A stretch of DNA of 64,000 nt from Arhodomonas aquaeolei DSM 8974 (GTDB taxonomy: Bacteria > Pseudomonadota > Gammaproteobacteria > Nitrococcales > Nitrococcaceae): positions 230,589-294,588 of the forward strand of contig NZ_KB894800.1 of NCBI RefSeq assembly GCF_000374645.1. The letters run 5' to 3'. The notes under the pieces are model-generated. The model searched no databases. It saw only the letters and a program-made list of their open reading frames with translations, and was not told the DNA's origin. A program made the translations under genes and the position numbers. Numbering within the stretch: position 1 is the first letter of the stretch; each line of letters starts with the position of its first letter. Shown piece after piece: positions 26,991 through 35,769 of this stretch.

Positions 26991-27009
26991 CCGGCCGCGC
27001 GGCGGCCGG
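26991..27009. terminator. GC-rich hairpin between convergent genes, possible terminator
   Basis: CCGGCCGC (26991-26998) pairs with GCGGCCGG (27002-27009) around a 3-nt loop, 4 bp after the livF stop. No T-run follows on either strand, so it may act with Rho or only protect the 3' end. Confidence 0.4.
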
Positions 27010-27035
27010 GTACGCCGTCGCGCCCCGGCCGCCTC

Positions 27036-27752
27036 TCAGTGGGCGTCCGCCACCAACCCCGGCGACTCCCCGCCGCCGCAGCCGAGATAACGGGAGTGCT
27101 GGATCCAGCTCGCCTGCGGGTAGTACGCGAACAGGTACTGCCCGCCCTTGATGCTGTCGATCAGGGGCTCGGCCACCGCCGGGCGCACCGCCGGGCAGCC
27201 GTAGCTGCGCCCCAGTCGTCCGACCCGGCGGATGAACGCCGGGGTGGCGTAGTCCGCCCCGTGAACGACAATGGCCCGGCTGTAGGCGTGGTCGTTGACC
27301 CCGGGCTCCAGGCCCTTCAGGCGCAGCGAGTAGCCGTTGCGGCCGTGATAGCTGTTGAGGGTGCGGTACAGCCCGAGACTGGAGGCGTGGCTCTCGGGCA
27401 CGTTGGAGAAGTGCTCGGCGCGATTGCCGCCGGTGGCCTGCCCGTGGGCGACCCACTCGCGAAACAGCAGCCGGCGGGCGTCGAGGTCGAACACCCACAG
27501 CCGCCGTTTCGTCGACGGGAGGGAGTAGTCGATCACCGCGAGACGGCCGGCCGCGGGCTGGCCGCGCTGAACGGCACAGCTCATGGCCTCGGCGGCCAGC
27601 GACAGGGCCCGGGGATCGGCCCCGGGGGCGAGCTGCTCGAGGGTGTCAGCCAGGGGAGCGGCCTGGACGGTGCCGGCGAGCATCAGCACAGCCAGCGCGA
27701 CCCCGGCGAGGCGATACCGCCGGAGCGGAAGCATTCTCTGAAGAAAGGGCAC
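27036..27752 (-). CDS. secreted murein L,D-transpeptidase catalytic-domain protein (YkuD_2 type)
   Basis: A 238-residue protein with a signal peptide (about 1-31, AGVALAVLMLAGTVQA). The catalytic Cys is Cys186 in GRSYGCPAVRP, with His164 in IVVHGADY, in the arrangement of the short YkuD-like murein L,D-transpeptidase catalytic family. It should act in the periplasm on peptidoglycan tetrapeptides or lipoprotein anchors. The start is a GTG at 27752 with GGAGG 11 bases upstream; the next ATG (27734) has no ribosome site. It is head to head with a YcbB-type enzyme at 27884. Confidence 0.85.
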   Translation of the reverse strand: MPFLQRMLPLRRYRLAGVALAVLMLAGTVQAAPLADTLEQLAPGADPRALSLAAEAMSCAVQRGQPAAGRLAVIDYSLPSTKRRLWVFDLDARRLLFREWVAHGQATGGNRAEHFSNVPESHASSLGLYRTLNSYHGRNGYSLRLKGLEPGVNDHAYSRAIVVHGADYATPAFIRRVGRLGRSYGCPAVRPAVAEPLIDSIKGGQYLFAYYPQASWIQHSRYLGCGGGESPGLVADAH

Positions 27753-27883
27753 GTCTCGGTCTTCCTCCGTGACAGCACGAGCGGCTACGCTGCTGGAACG
27801 AACCGTCCGCAGATCGCCGCCAAGGGCTCCATTATCGCGAAACGGGCGACGGTCACAACCGCAGGCGGATCCGGAGGGGGAAG

Positions 27884-29521
27884 TTGACCGTGCGCACAGG
27901 CCGGATCACCGCAACCATCGTACTGCTCGCCGGGCTCGTGACCGGTAGCCATGCCGCCCTGGCGGACGCGGTCGGGGATCCGCTCGGCGATCGGCTAGAG
28001 ACACTGCTGGACGACCCGTCTCCACCGCTCTCCGGCGACCTGGCGCCCAGAATCGAGGCGTTCTATGCAGTCCGGGACTTTCGCCCGGCCTGGCGACGGC
28101 CCGAGGCCGTAACCGCATTCACGGCCGCACTCGACACCCTCGCTGACGACGGCCTGAGGCCTGCGGATTACGCCGCTGACCGGCTCGTCGCGGCCCACCA
28201 CCAGGCCTACGCCGGGGAGGGGCCGGTAGACGAACGCGCGCGCTTCGATATCGCCGTCACCCGGCTGCTGCTCACTGCGCTCCGTCACCTGGACCGCGGC
28301 AAGGTCGACCCCGCCTCGCTGGAGGCGGACTGGGACGTCCCCCTCCCGCCCTTCTCGCCCGACGTGGCCGCTCTCTCCGACGACGTCGACGCCCTGGACT
28401 TCGAGACCGCCTTTGCCCGGGCCCGGCCGGACTACGCCCCTTATCGCCGGCTGCGCACGGCGCTCGCGCACTATCGCCGGATCCGCGACACCGGCGGCTG
28501 GCCATCCCTGCCACCGCTGGACACCGCGCTGCACCCCGGGGACCGGGCCCCGGCGGTCGCCGTGCTCCGCCGGCGACTCGCGGTCACCGGCGCACCAGTG
28601 GGGGACAGCGCGGCCCCGGCACTCTACGACGACGCCCTGGCCGGGGCGGTGCGGCATTTCCAGCGCCATCATTACCTGGAGGTGGACGGTGTCGTCGGCG
28701 CCGCCACGCGGACGGCGCTCAACGTCAGCGTGGACGCCCGCATCGACCAGATCCGGGTAAACCTGGAGCGCGCACGCTGGCTGCTCCACGGCCTGCCGCG
28801 CTCGTTCGTGCTGGTGGACATCGCCGGCTACCGGCTCACCTACTACCGCCCGGATCATAAGCCGTGGCACACGCGTATCGTCGTCGGCACGCCCTACCGG
28901 CGCACGCCGACGCTGCGCTCTGAGATCACGCATCTGACGCTCAACCCGACCTGGACGGTGCCCGCGTCGATCACCTGGCGTGAGCTGCTGCCCCGCATCC
29001 GTCGGGACCCCGGCTACCTCGCCCGCGAGCACCTGCAGGTCCTCACCCCGGAGGGTCGGGCGCTGGACCCGGCGGCGATCGACTGGAGCGATCCGCCCGC
29101 AGTGGTGCTGCGCCAGAAGGCGGGAGCGGACAACGCCCTGGGGCGGGTGGTATTCCGCTTCCCCAACCCCTACGCGGTCTATCTCCACGACACCCCGGCC
29201 CGGGCGCTGTTCAACCGCCCCCGGCGCGCGTTCAGCCATGGCTGCATCCGCGTCGAGCACCCACTGGAGCTGGCCCGCCTGCTCCTCGACGATCCGCAAC
29301 GGTGGGACGCCACCGCCATCAGCGAAACCGTCGCCACCGGCGTCACGCTCAGTGTCGACCTGCCCGAGCCGGTCCCGGTCATCGTGCACTACTGGACGGT
29401 CAACATCGCCGGTGACGGCACCCTCGCGTTCAAGCCCGACATCTACGGGCGCGACCGTGCGGTCCTGGCCGCCCTCGAACGCCCCGCGGCGGCGGCCGGA
29501 TCCGCGCTGCTCCGCCCGTGA
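27884..29521 (+). CDS. L,D-transpeptidase of the YcbB/LdtD type
   Basis: A 545-residue periplasmic enzyme forming 3-3 crosslinks in peptidoglycan. Signal peptide about 1-27 (ITATIVLLAGLVTGSHA). A scaffold domain (about 45-210) precedes a peptidoglycan-binding module (about 218-285, AVAVLRRRL...VDGVVGAATRTALN). The YkuD catalytic domain has His452-Gly-Cys454 in SHGCIRVEHP. The start is a TTG at 27884 after GGAGGGGG; a GTG six bases on is an alternative. E. coli YcbB is 615 residues. The divergent 131-bp gap contains no obvious strong promoter. Confidence 0.92.
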   Translation: MTVRTGRITATIVLLAGLVTGSHAALADAVGDPLGDRLETLLDDPSPPLSGDLAPRIEAFYAVRDFRPAWRRPEAVTAFTAALDTLADDGLRPADYAADRLVAAHHQAYAGEGPVDERARFDIAVTRLLLTALRHLDRGKVDPASLEADWDVPLPPFSPDVAALSDDVDALDFETAFARARPDYAPYRRLRTALAHYRRIRDTGGWPSLPPLDTALHPGDRAPAVAVLRRRLAVTGAPVGDSAAPALYDDALAGAVRHFQRHHYLEVDGVVGAATRTALNVSVDARIDQIRVNLERARWLLHGLPRSFVLVDIAGYRLTYYRPDHKPWHTRIVVGTPYRRTPTLRSEITHLTLNPTWTVPASITWRELLPRIRRDPGYLAREHLQVLTPEGRALDPAAIDWSDPPAVVLRQKAGADNALGRVVFRFPNPYAVYLHDTPARALFNRPRRAFSHGCIRVEHPLELARLLLDDPQRWDATAISETVATGVTLSVDLPEPVPVIVHYWTVNIAGDGTLAFKPDIYGRDRAVLAALERPAAAAGSALLRP

Positions 29522-29640
29522 CGGGCGCGCCGGGACGCCCCCCGCGCGATTAACACCCCCGGCGTTGTATGCTAGTTTCCCGCTTTCGCCCGGCGGGCGC
29601 GCAAGGCCCGTAGCAACCCAACCCTGTTCGGAGAACACGC

Positions 29641-29928
29641 ATGTCCCTGGATGCCTCAGCCGTGGCGCATATCGCGCATCTGGCGCGCCTGGGTATCGAC
29701 GAGAGCGCCGTGCCCGACTACGCGCGCAACCTCAGCGAGATCATCGACTTCGTCGAGCAGCTCTCCGGCGTGGACACCGGGGACGTCGAGCCGCTCGCCC
29801 ACCCGCTGGAGATGGGCCAGCGGCTGCGTCCGGACGAAGTCAGCGAGACCGACCAGCGCGAGCGCTTCCAGGCCATCGCCCCCGCCACCGAGGCGGGCCT
29901 GTACCTGGTGCCCCGCGTCATCGAGTGA
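29641..29928 (+). CDS. gatC: Asp-tRNA(Asn)/Glu-tRNA(Gln) amidotransferase subunit C
   Basis: A 95-residue subunit that stabilises GatA in the GatCAB complex. Typical sequence: [15 protein letters not shown] near the start, [15 protein letters not shown] (about 38-52) and LRPDEV; the end ([13 protein letters not shown]) is the conserved C-terminus. It starts the gatCAB cluster. A possible -10 (TATGCT, 29568-29573) sits about 70 bp upstream without a convincing -35. Confidence 0.95.
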   Translation: MSLDASAVAHIAHLARLGIDESAVPDYARNLSEIIDFVEQLSGVDTGDVEPLAHPLEMGQRLRPDEVSETDQRERFQAIAPATEAGLYLVPRVIE

Positions 29929-29956
29929 GCCTCGCAACCACAGGGTCCGAACCGTC

Positions 29957-31411
29957 ATGCACGAATACAGCATTACCGAGCTCGCCGCCGGCCTCGAGCG
30001 CGGCGACTTCACCAGCCGCGAGCTCACGGGGCACTATCTGGAGCGCATCCGCCGGCACGACGGCACGCTGAACAGCTTCATCAGCGTCACCGAGGAGGCC
30101 GCGCTGGCCCGGGCGGAGGCCGCGGACGCACGCCGCGCCCGCGGCGAGGCCGGGCCGCTGACCGGCGTGCCCATCGCGCACAAGGACATCTTCTGCACCG
30201 ACGGTGTGCGCACGAGCTGCGGCAGCCGGATGCTCGACAACTTCATCGCGCCCTACGACGCCCACGTGGTCGAGCGCCTCGACGAGGCCGGCGCGGTGAT
30301 GCTCGGCAAGACCAACATGGACGAGTTCGCCATGGGCTCGTCCAACGAAACCAGCTTCTACGGCCCGGTGAGCAACCCCTGGGACACCGCCGCGGTGCCC
30401 GGCGGCTCGTCCGGCGGCTCCGCCGCCGCGGTGGCCGCACGGCTGACCCCGGCGGCCACCGGCACGGACACCGGCGGCTCCATCCGCCAGCCGGCGTCCA
30501 TGTGCGGCATCAGCGGGCTCAAGCCCACCTACGGCCGGGTCTCGCGCTACGGCATGGTCGCCTTCGCCTCCAGCCTCGACCAGGGCGGCCCCATGGCCCG
30601 CTCCGCCGAGGACCTGGCCGTGCTGCTCGGCGCCATGGCCGGCTTCGATCACCGCGACTCCACCAGCGTGCAGCGCGAGGTCCCCGACTACCGCGCCACC
30701 CTCGGCGACGACATCCGCGGCCTGCGCATCGGCCTGCCGGCGGAATACTTCGGCGAGGGCCTCGACGCGGGCGTGCGCGCCGCCATCGACGAGGCGGTCG
30801 CCGCGCTCCGTGCCGAGGGCGCCGAGATCACCGAGGTTTCACTGCCCAACACCCACCTCGCGGTGCCGGTGTACTACGTCATCGCCCCGGCGGAGGCCTC
30901 CTCCAATCTCTCGCGCTTCGACGGCGTGCGCTTCGGCTACCGCTGCGAGGACCCACGCGGGCTCGAGGACCTCTACACCCGCAGCCGCGGCGAGGGTTTC
31001 GGCGACGAGGTCAAGCGCCGCATCATGGTCGGCACCTACGCCCTGTCGGCGGGCTACTACGATGCCTACTACCTCAAGGCGCAGCAGGTCCGGCGCATGA
31101 TCCGCGACGACTTCACCCGCGCGTTCGAGGACGTGGACGTGATCCTCGGCCCGGTGGCGCCGACCCCGGCGTTCGACATCGGCGAGAAGGCCGACGACCC
31201 GGTACAGATGTATCTCTCCGACATCTACACCCTGGCGGTGAACCTCGCCGGCCTGCCCGGGCTGTCGGTGCCCGCCGGCTTCGCCAACGGCCGCCCGGTG
31301 GGCATGCAGCTCATCGGCAACTACTTCGACGAGGCGCGGCTGCTCAACGTCGGCCACCGCTTCCAGCAGGCCACCGACTGGCACACCCGCGCCCCCGGCG
31401 ATTTCGCCTGA
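29957..31411 (+). CDS. gatA: Asp-tRNA(Asn)/Glu-tRNA(Gln) amidotransferase subunit A
   Basis: A 484-residue amidase-signature glutaminase subunit that produces ammonia for amidation of misacylated tRNA. The catalytic Lys is in [14 protein letters not shown], and the Ser-cisSer pair in [16 protein letters not shown] followed by [13 protein letters not shown]. The GatA-specific [20 protein letters not shown] and [14 protein letters not shown] are present. It starts 28 bp after gatC. A long perfect GC stem lies between gatA and gatB (31425-31447). The cluster implies that this organism makes Gln-tRNA and/or Asn-tRNA by the indirect route. Confidence 0.97.
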   Translation: MHEYSITELAAGLERGDFTSRELTGHYLERIRRHDGTLNSFISVTEEAALARAEAADARRARGEAGPLTGVPIAHKDIFCTDGVRTSCGSRMLDNFIAPYDAHVVERLDEAGAVMLGKTNMDEFAMGSSNETSFYGPVSNPWDTAAVPGGSSGGSAAAVAARLTPAATGTDTGGSIRQPASMCGISGLKPTYGRVSRYGMVAFASSLDQGGPMARSAEDLAVLLGAMAGFDHRDSTSVQREVPDYRATLGDDIRGLRIGLPAEYFGEGLDAGVRAAIDEAVAALRAEGAEITEVSLPNTHLAVPVYYVIAPAEASSNLSRFDGVRFGYRCEDPRGLEDLYTRSRGEGFGDEVKRRIMVGTYALSAGYYDAYYLKAQQVRRMIRDDFTRAFEDVDVILGPVAPTPAFDIGEKADDPVQMYLSDIYTLAVNLAGLPGLSVPAGFANGRPVGMQLIGNYFDEARLLNVGHRFQQATDWHTRAPGDFA

Positions 31412-31424
31412 CGCGCGACGAACT

Positions 31425-31447
31425 GGCGGCGGCGCCCCGGCGCCGCC
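31425..31447 (+). other. strong intercistronic hairpin between gatA and gatB
   Basis: Within 31425-31447 GGCGGCGCC pairs with GGCGCCGCC around a very small loop. There is no T-run, so it is not a standard terminator. It could stall RNases or attenuate gatB expression; no more can be said from sequence. Confidence 0.4.
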
Positions 31448-31481
31448 ACGATCGACTACTTACGACTAGCGGGAACCCGTC

Positions 31482-32918
31482 ATGGAGTGGGAACCGGTCA
31501 TCGGACTCGAGATTCACGCCCAGCTCGCCACCCGGACGAAGATCTTCTCCGGGGCGTCCACCGCCTACGGTGCCGAGCCCAACACCCAGGCCTGCGCGGT
31601 GGATCTGGGGCTGCCCGGCGTGCTGCCCGTGCTCAACGAGCAGGCGGTGCGCTTCGCCGTGCGCCTCGGGCTCGCCCTGGATGCGGAGGTCGCCGGACGC
31701 TCCGTGTTCGCGCGCAAGAACTACTTCTACCCCGACCTGCCCAAGGGCTACCAGATCTCGCAGTACGAGCTGCCCGTGGTCGGCACCGGCCACCTGGACA
31801 TCGACCTCGAGGACGGCACCACCAAGCGCATCGGCGTCACCCGCGCGCACCTGGAGGAGGACGCCGGCAAGAGCCTGCACGAGGGCTTCGAGGCGATGAC
31901 CGGCATCGACCTCAACCGCGCCGGCACGCCGCTGCTGGAGATCGTCTCCGAGCCGGACCTGCGCTCGGCGAAGGAAGCGGTCGCCTACATGAAGAAGCTC
32001 CACTCGCTGGTGCGCTACCTCGGCATCTGCGACGGCAACATGCAGGAGGGGAGCTTCCGCTGCGACGCCAACGTCTCGGTGCGCCCGAAGGGCGAATCGG
32101 GCTTCGGCACCCGTGCCGAGCTCAAGAACCTCAACTCGTTCCGCTTCGTCGAGCGCGCCATCAACCACGAGATCGAGCGCCAGATCGAGCTCATCGAGGA
32201 CGGCGGCGAGGTCGTGCAGGAGACGCGCCTGTACGACGCCGACAAGAACGAGACCCGCTCGATGCGCACCAAGGAAGAGGCGAACGACTATCGCTACTTC
32301 CCGGACCCGGACCTCCTGCCGCTGGAGGTGACCCGGTCGCTGATCGAGGAGATCCGCGGCGAGCTCCCGGAGCTGCCGGACGCCAAGAAGGCGCGCTTCG
32401 AGGCCGACTACGGCCTGCCCGCCTACGACGCCGGCGTGCTCACCGCCAGCCGCGAGCTCGCCGACTACTACGAGGCCACCGTGACCGCGGCGGACGGCGA
32501 GGCCAAGCTCGCCGCCAACTGGGTCATGGGCGAGCTCTCCGGGGCGCTGAACAAGGCCGGCCTGGACATCACCGACTCACCGGTGAGCGCCGCCGACCTC
32601 GGCGGGCTGCTGTGCCGGATCAACGACGAGACCATCTCCGGCAAGATCGCCAAGGACGTCTTCGAGGCCATGTGGAACGGCGAGGGCGACGCCGACACGG
32701 TGATCGAGTCGAAGGGGCTGAAGCAGGTCACCGACACCGGCGCCATCGAGGCCATGGTGGACGAGGCCATCGCCGCCAACCCCACCCAGCTCGAGCAGTA
32801 CCGTGCCGGCAAGACCAAGCTCCTCGGCTTCTTCGTCGGCCAGGTGATGAAGGCGTCCGGGGGCAAGGCGAACCCGCAGCAGGTCAACGAGATCCTGCGC
32901 CGCAAGCTCGACGGCTGA
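31482..32918 (+). CDS. gatB: Asp-tRNA(Asn)/Glu-tRNA(Gln) amidotransferase subunit B
   Basis: A 478-residue kinase/amidotransferase subunit. Family landmarks: [20 protein letters not shown] at the start, [24 protein letters not shown]-like [17 protein letters not shown], and [16 protein letters not shown]. The C-terminal YqeY-like tail binds tRNA (about 330-478, ending [11 protein letters not shown]). It begins 70 bp after gatA, with a GGGAAC-type weak ribosome site, and completes gatCAB in the usual order. Confidence 0.97.
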   Translation: MEWEPVIGLEIHAQLATRTKIFSGASTAYGAEPNTQACAVDLGLPGVLPVLNEQAVRFAVRLGLALDAEVAGRSVFARKNYFYPDLPKGYQISQYELPVVGTGHLDIDLEDGTTKRIGVTRAHLEEDAGKSLHEGFEAMTGIDLNRAGTPLLEIVSEPDLRSAKEAVAYMKKLHSLVRYLGICDGNMQEGSFRCDANVSVRPKGESGFGTRAELKNLNSFRFVERAINHEIERQIELIEDGGEVVQETRLYDADKNETRSMRTKEEANDYRYFPDPDLLPLEVTRSLIEEIRGELPELPDAKKARFEADYGLPAYDAGVLTASRELADYYEATVTAADGEAKLAANWVMGELSGALNKAGLDITDSPVSAADLGGLLCRINDETISGKIAKDVFEAMWNGEGDADTVIESKGLKQVTDTGAIEAMVDEAIAANPTQLEQYRAGKTKLLGFFVGQVMKASGGKANPQQVNEILRRKLDG

Positions 32919-33021
32919 TCACCCGGCCGCCGCCGGGGGCGCGCCGCGTCCCCGGCCCATGCTTGAACACCCCCGCCACGCCCCCATCTCGAACGGTACA
33001 GCCGCGACGGGACCGAGCCTC

Positions 33022-33897
33022 ATGAGTGACCGCCTCTACCGCTTTCTCTTCGAGAACGCCGACGTTCGCGGCGAGCTCGTCCAGCTCGACAGCGTCTACC
33101 GGGAGCTCACCCGGCGGGCGGACTATCCCCCGGTGGTGAACCGCCTGCTCGGCGAGGCGCTGGCGGCGGCGGCGCTGCTCACCGCGACGCTCAAGTTCCG
33201 CGGCCGGCTGGTGATGCAGATCCAGTCCAGCGGCCCGCTGACCATGCTCGTCGTCCAGGCCAGCAGTGACGGCGGCATGCGGGCGATGGCACGCTACAAC
33301 GCCGAGGTACCGGACGCCACCCTGGACGAACAGGCCCGTGACGGCGCGCTGGCCATCACCCTGGAGCCCGACGACGACACCCAGCGCTACCAGGGCATCG
33401 TCGATCTCGCCCCCGGAAGCCTGGCGGCGGCCCTGGAGAAATACTTCCGCGAGTCCGAGCAGCTTGACACGCGGGTCTGGCTCTCGGCGGCCGAGGGCCG
33501 CGCCGGCGGTATGCTGCTGCAGCGCATCCCGGCACGCGAGGACGCCAACACGGACACCGACGCATGGGCGCGCAGCGGCCACCTCGCGGAGACGATTACC
33601 GCCCGCGAGCTGCTCTACCTGGACGTCTCCCAGATCCTGCGGCGCCTGTTCCACGAGGAGGACATCCGGCTGTTCGACCCCATGCCGCTACGCTTCCAGT
33701 GCCGCTGCTCGCGGGAGAACGTCGGCGCCATGATCGCCTCGCTGGGCCCGGAGGAGGTGCGCTCCATCGTCGCCGAGCAGGGCGGGGTGGAGGTCCACTG
33801 CGACTTCTGCAACGCGGCCTACCACTTCGACCCGGTGGACGCCGAGCAGCTGCTCGCCGACCCCAGCGCGCCGCCGCCCTCCGACACCCAGCACTGA
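33022..33897 (+). CDS. hslO: redox-regulated chaperone Hsp33
   Basis: A 291-residue holdase chaperone activated by oxidation. The C-terminal zinc/redox switch has CxC (FQCRCSREN) and, about 30 residues on, CxxC (HCDFCNAAYHF), the diagnostic four cysteines. The body shows the family sequences QSSGPLTMLVVQASSDGGMR and SEQLDTRVWLSAAEGRAGGM. The ATG at 33022 (MSDRLYRFLFE) is chosen over an in-frame ATG at 32959, because family proteins begin close to this point. It is convergent with murU, separated by 18 bp. Confidence 0.95.
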   Translation: MSDRLYRFLFENADVRGELVQLDSVYRELTRRADYPPVVNRLLGEALAAAALLTATLKFRGRLVMQIQSSGPLTMLVVQASSDGGMRAMARYNAEVPDATLDEQARDGALAITLEPDDDTQRYQGIVDLAPGSLAAALEKYFRESEQLDTRVWLSAAEGRAGGMLLQRIPAREDANTDTDAWARSGHLAETITARELLYLDVSQILRRLFHEEDIRLFDPMPLRFQCRCSRENVGAMIASLGPEEVRSIVAEQGGVEVHCDFCNAAYHFDPVDAEQLLADPSAPPPSDTQH

Positions 33898-33915
33898 GCC
33901 GGCATGGCGGCGCGC

Positions 33916-34587
33916 TCAGGCGCCGCGGCGCCGGCTCAGCCACTCGTCCAGCGCCTTAAGCCGCTCCGGCGTGCCGACATCCCACCACGCCCCACGGTGA
34001 TGGGTCGCCCCGAGCCGCCCCGCCGCCGAGGCGTTGCGCAGCAGCGGCGCCAGCCGGAAGGCCCCGTCGTCGTGCCCGCGGAACAGCCCGGGCCGGTAGG
34101 TGCCGATGCCCGCGAACGTCAGCCGCGGCGGCGCCTCGACCGCCCGCCCGTCGCGGAGCCCGAAGTCCCCCTCCGGATGGTGGCCGGGGTTGTCCACGAG
34201 CACGATGTGCCCGTCGCCAGCCGGCTCCCGGGGCAGCATGGCCGGGTCGAAGTCCGTCCACACGTCGCCGTTGACCACCCAGAACGGGGCCTCGCCGAGC
34301 AGCGGCAGCGCCCGCCGGATCCCGCCGCCGGTCTCCAGCGCGCTGTCGCCCTCGTCCGAGATCGTCACCTCGAGGCCCCAGGCACCGCCGTCGCCGAGGT
34401 ACTCCCGCAGACGTGCGCCCTGCCAGGCGACGTTGACCACCACGCGGGTCACACCGGCCCGGGCCAGGGCCGTGAGGTGCCAGTCGATCAGCGGCCGGCC
34501 ACCCGCGCACAGCATGGGCTTGGGCCGGTCGTCCGTCAGCGGGCGCATGCGCTCGCCGCGCCCGGCGGCCAGGATCATCGCGTGCAT
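33916..34587 (-). CDS. murU: N-acetylmuramate alpha-1-phosphate uridylyltransferase
   Basis: A 223-residue nucleotidyltransferase (HAMILAAGRGERMRPLTDDR; KPMLCAGGRPLIDWH) that makes UDP-MurNAc from MurNAc-1-phosphate in the anabolic peptidoglycan recycling route first described in Pseudomonas. Asp in WVVNGDVWTDFD and the late WWDVGTPERL are conserved in sugar nucleotidyltransferases. Its ATG overlaps the amgK stop (TGATG), so the two are coupled. The AmgK-MurU pair bypasses MurA and is linked to intrinsic fosfomycin tolerance in species that have it. Confidence 0.93.
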   Translation of the reverse strand: MHAMILAAGRGERMRPLTDDRPKPMLCAGGRPLIDWHLTALARAGVTRVVVNVAWQGARLREYLGDGGAWGLEVTISDEGDSALETGGGIRRALPLLGEAPFWVVNGDVWTDFDPAMLPREPAGDGHIVLVDNPGHHPEGDFGLRDGRAVEAPPRLTFAGIGTYRPGLFRGHDDGAFRLAPLLRNASAAGRLGATHHRGAWWDVGTPERLKALDEWLSRRRGA

Positions 34588-35588
34588 CACCCCCCCTCCT
34601 CTCCCACGCGGTAGCGCGCGAAGAGCTCGAGCAGCGGCGCCAGCTCCGGCCACGCGGCGGCCTCGCGGCGCACGTAGCGTGCGAACCGCGGCAGCTCAGG
34701 GAGATAACGGGACTTGCCGTCACGATAGTGCAGCCGGGCGAAGACCCCCAGGACCTTGAGATGACGCTGCACCGCCATCCAGTCCAGGTCCTGGCGGAAC
34801 GCCGCCTCCCCCGGCAACGCCAGCCCGGATTCGGCGGCGCGCTCGCGGTATAGCGCGATCCAGCGCGTCTCGTCCGCCTCCGGCCACTCCCAGAACGCGT
34901 CGCGGAGCAGGCTCGCGAGATCGTAGGTCAGCGGACCGACGACGGCGTCCTGGTGATCGATCACGCCGGGCAGCCGCTCGCAGTCCATGAGGTTGCGGAC
35001 CATGAAGTCCCGGTGCACCCCCACCCGCGGCTGGGCCAGTGCGCGCCCGATGAGCCGCTCGCACACCGCCTCCCAGTCCCGGCGCTCGGCGTCGTCCAGA
35101 CGGATGCCCCGGTGACGGCCCAGGTACCAGTCGACGAACAGCGACAGCTCCCGGGCAAGCAGGTCCCGGTCATAGGGCGGCAGCCCGTCGGGCAGCGGCG
35201 CGGCCTGCCAGCGCACCAGGGCGTCGATGGCCGCCGGCATCAACCGTTCGCCCTCGCCGGCGTTGAGCCCGGCGAGATAGTCCCGACCGCCGAGATCCTC
35301 CAGCAGCGCCCAGCCACGCCCGGCATCCGACGCCAGCACCGCCGGGGCATGCAGGCCAGCGTCGCGCAGCAGCCGGCCGGTCACCAGGAACCGCGCGAGC
35401 TGGGGCGAGTCCTCGCCCGCGACCATCAGCACGCACGTACCGGCCTCGTGAGCGACGCGGAGATAGCGCCGGTCACCGGCATCCCCGGTCATGGGTGCGA
35501 GCTGCACGCGGGCACCCAGCCGCGCCTCGATCCAGTCCTGCATCGCCGCCGTCGCGGTATTCGTGTCGCTGCCCTTCACGCCGGTCAC
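34587..35588 (-). CDS. amgK: N-acetylmuramate/N-acetylglucosamine anomeric kinase
   Basis: A 333-residue aminoglycoside-phosphotransferase-fold kinase that phosphorylates MurNAc at C1, feeding MurU. Catalytic loop GVHRDFMVRNLM (the HxDxxxxN-like motif) and metal loop VIDHQDAVVGPLTYDLASLLRD. Start: a GTG at 35588 with a strong GGGAGG site and four-base spacing; the frame stays open further upstream but without start signals. It is divergent from lptD (181 bp apart), the same neighbourhood found in Pseudomonas (amgK-murU beside lptD-surA). Confidence 0.93.
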   Translation of the reverse strand: MTGVKGSDTNTATAAMQDWIEARLGARVQLAPMTGDAGDRRYLRVAHEAGTCVLMVAGEDSPQLARFLVTGRLLRDAGLHAPAVLASDAGRGWALLEDLGGRDYLAGLNAGEGERLMPAAIDALVRWQAAPLPDGLPPYDRDLLARELSLFVDWYLGRHRGIRLDDAERRDWEAVCERLIGRALAQPRVGVHRDFMVRNLMDCERLPGVIDHQDAVVGPLTYDLASLLRDAFWEWPEADETRWIALYRERAAESGLALPGEAAFRQDLDWMAVQRHLKVLGVFARLHYRDGKSRYLPELPRFARYVRREAAAWPELAPLLELFARYRVGEEGG

Positions 35589-35769
35589 GGCGCCTCCCCT
35601 GTGGCTGTTGGCAAAGGCGACGATGATACTACCAGCCCGCCGCCTCCCGGGACGCCCGTCGCCGGTCCTATGGCCGTAAAAGCGCCGGCGCGACGGGCAA
35701 CGCCACGAGCGCGTTTGCGGCGGCGTGGGAGCTGTGCGAAGGTAGCGACGCCTTGCAGGAGAAGAACGC

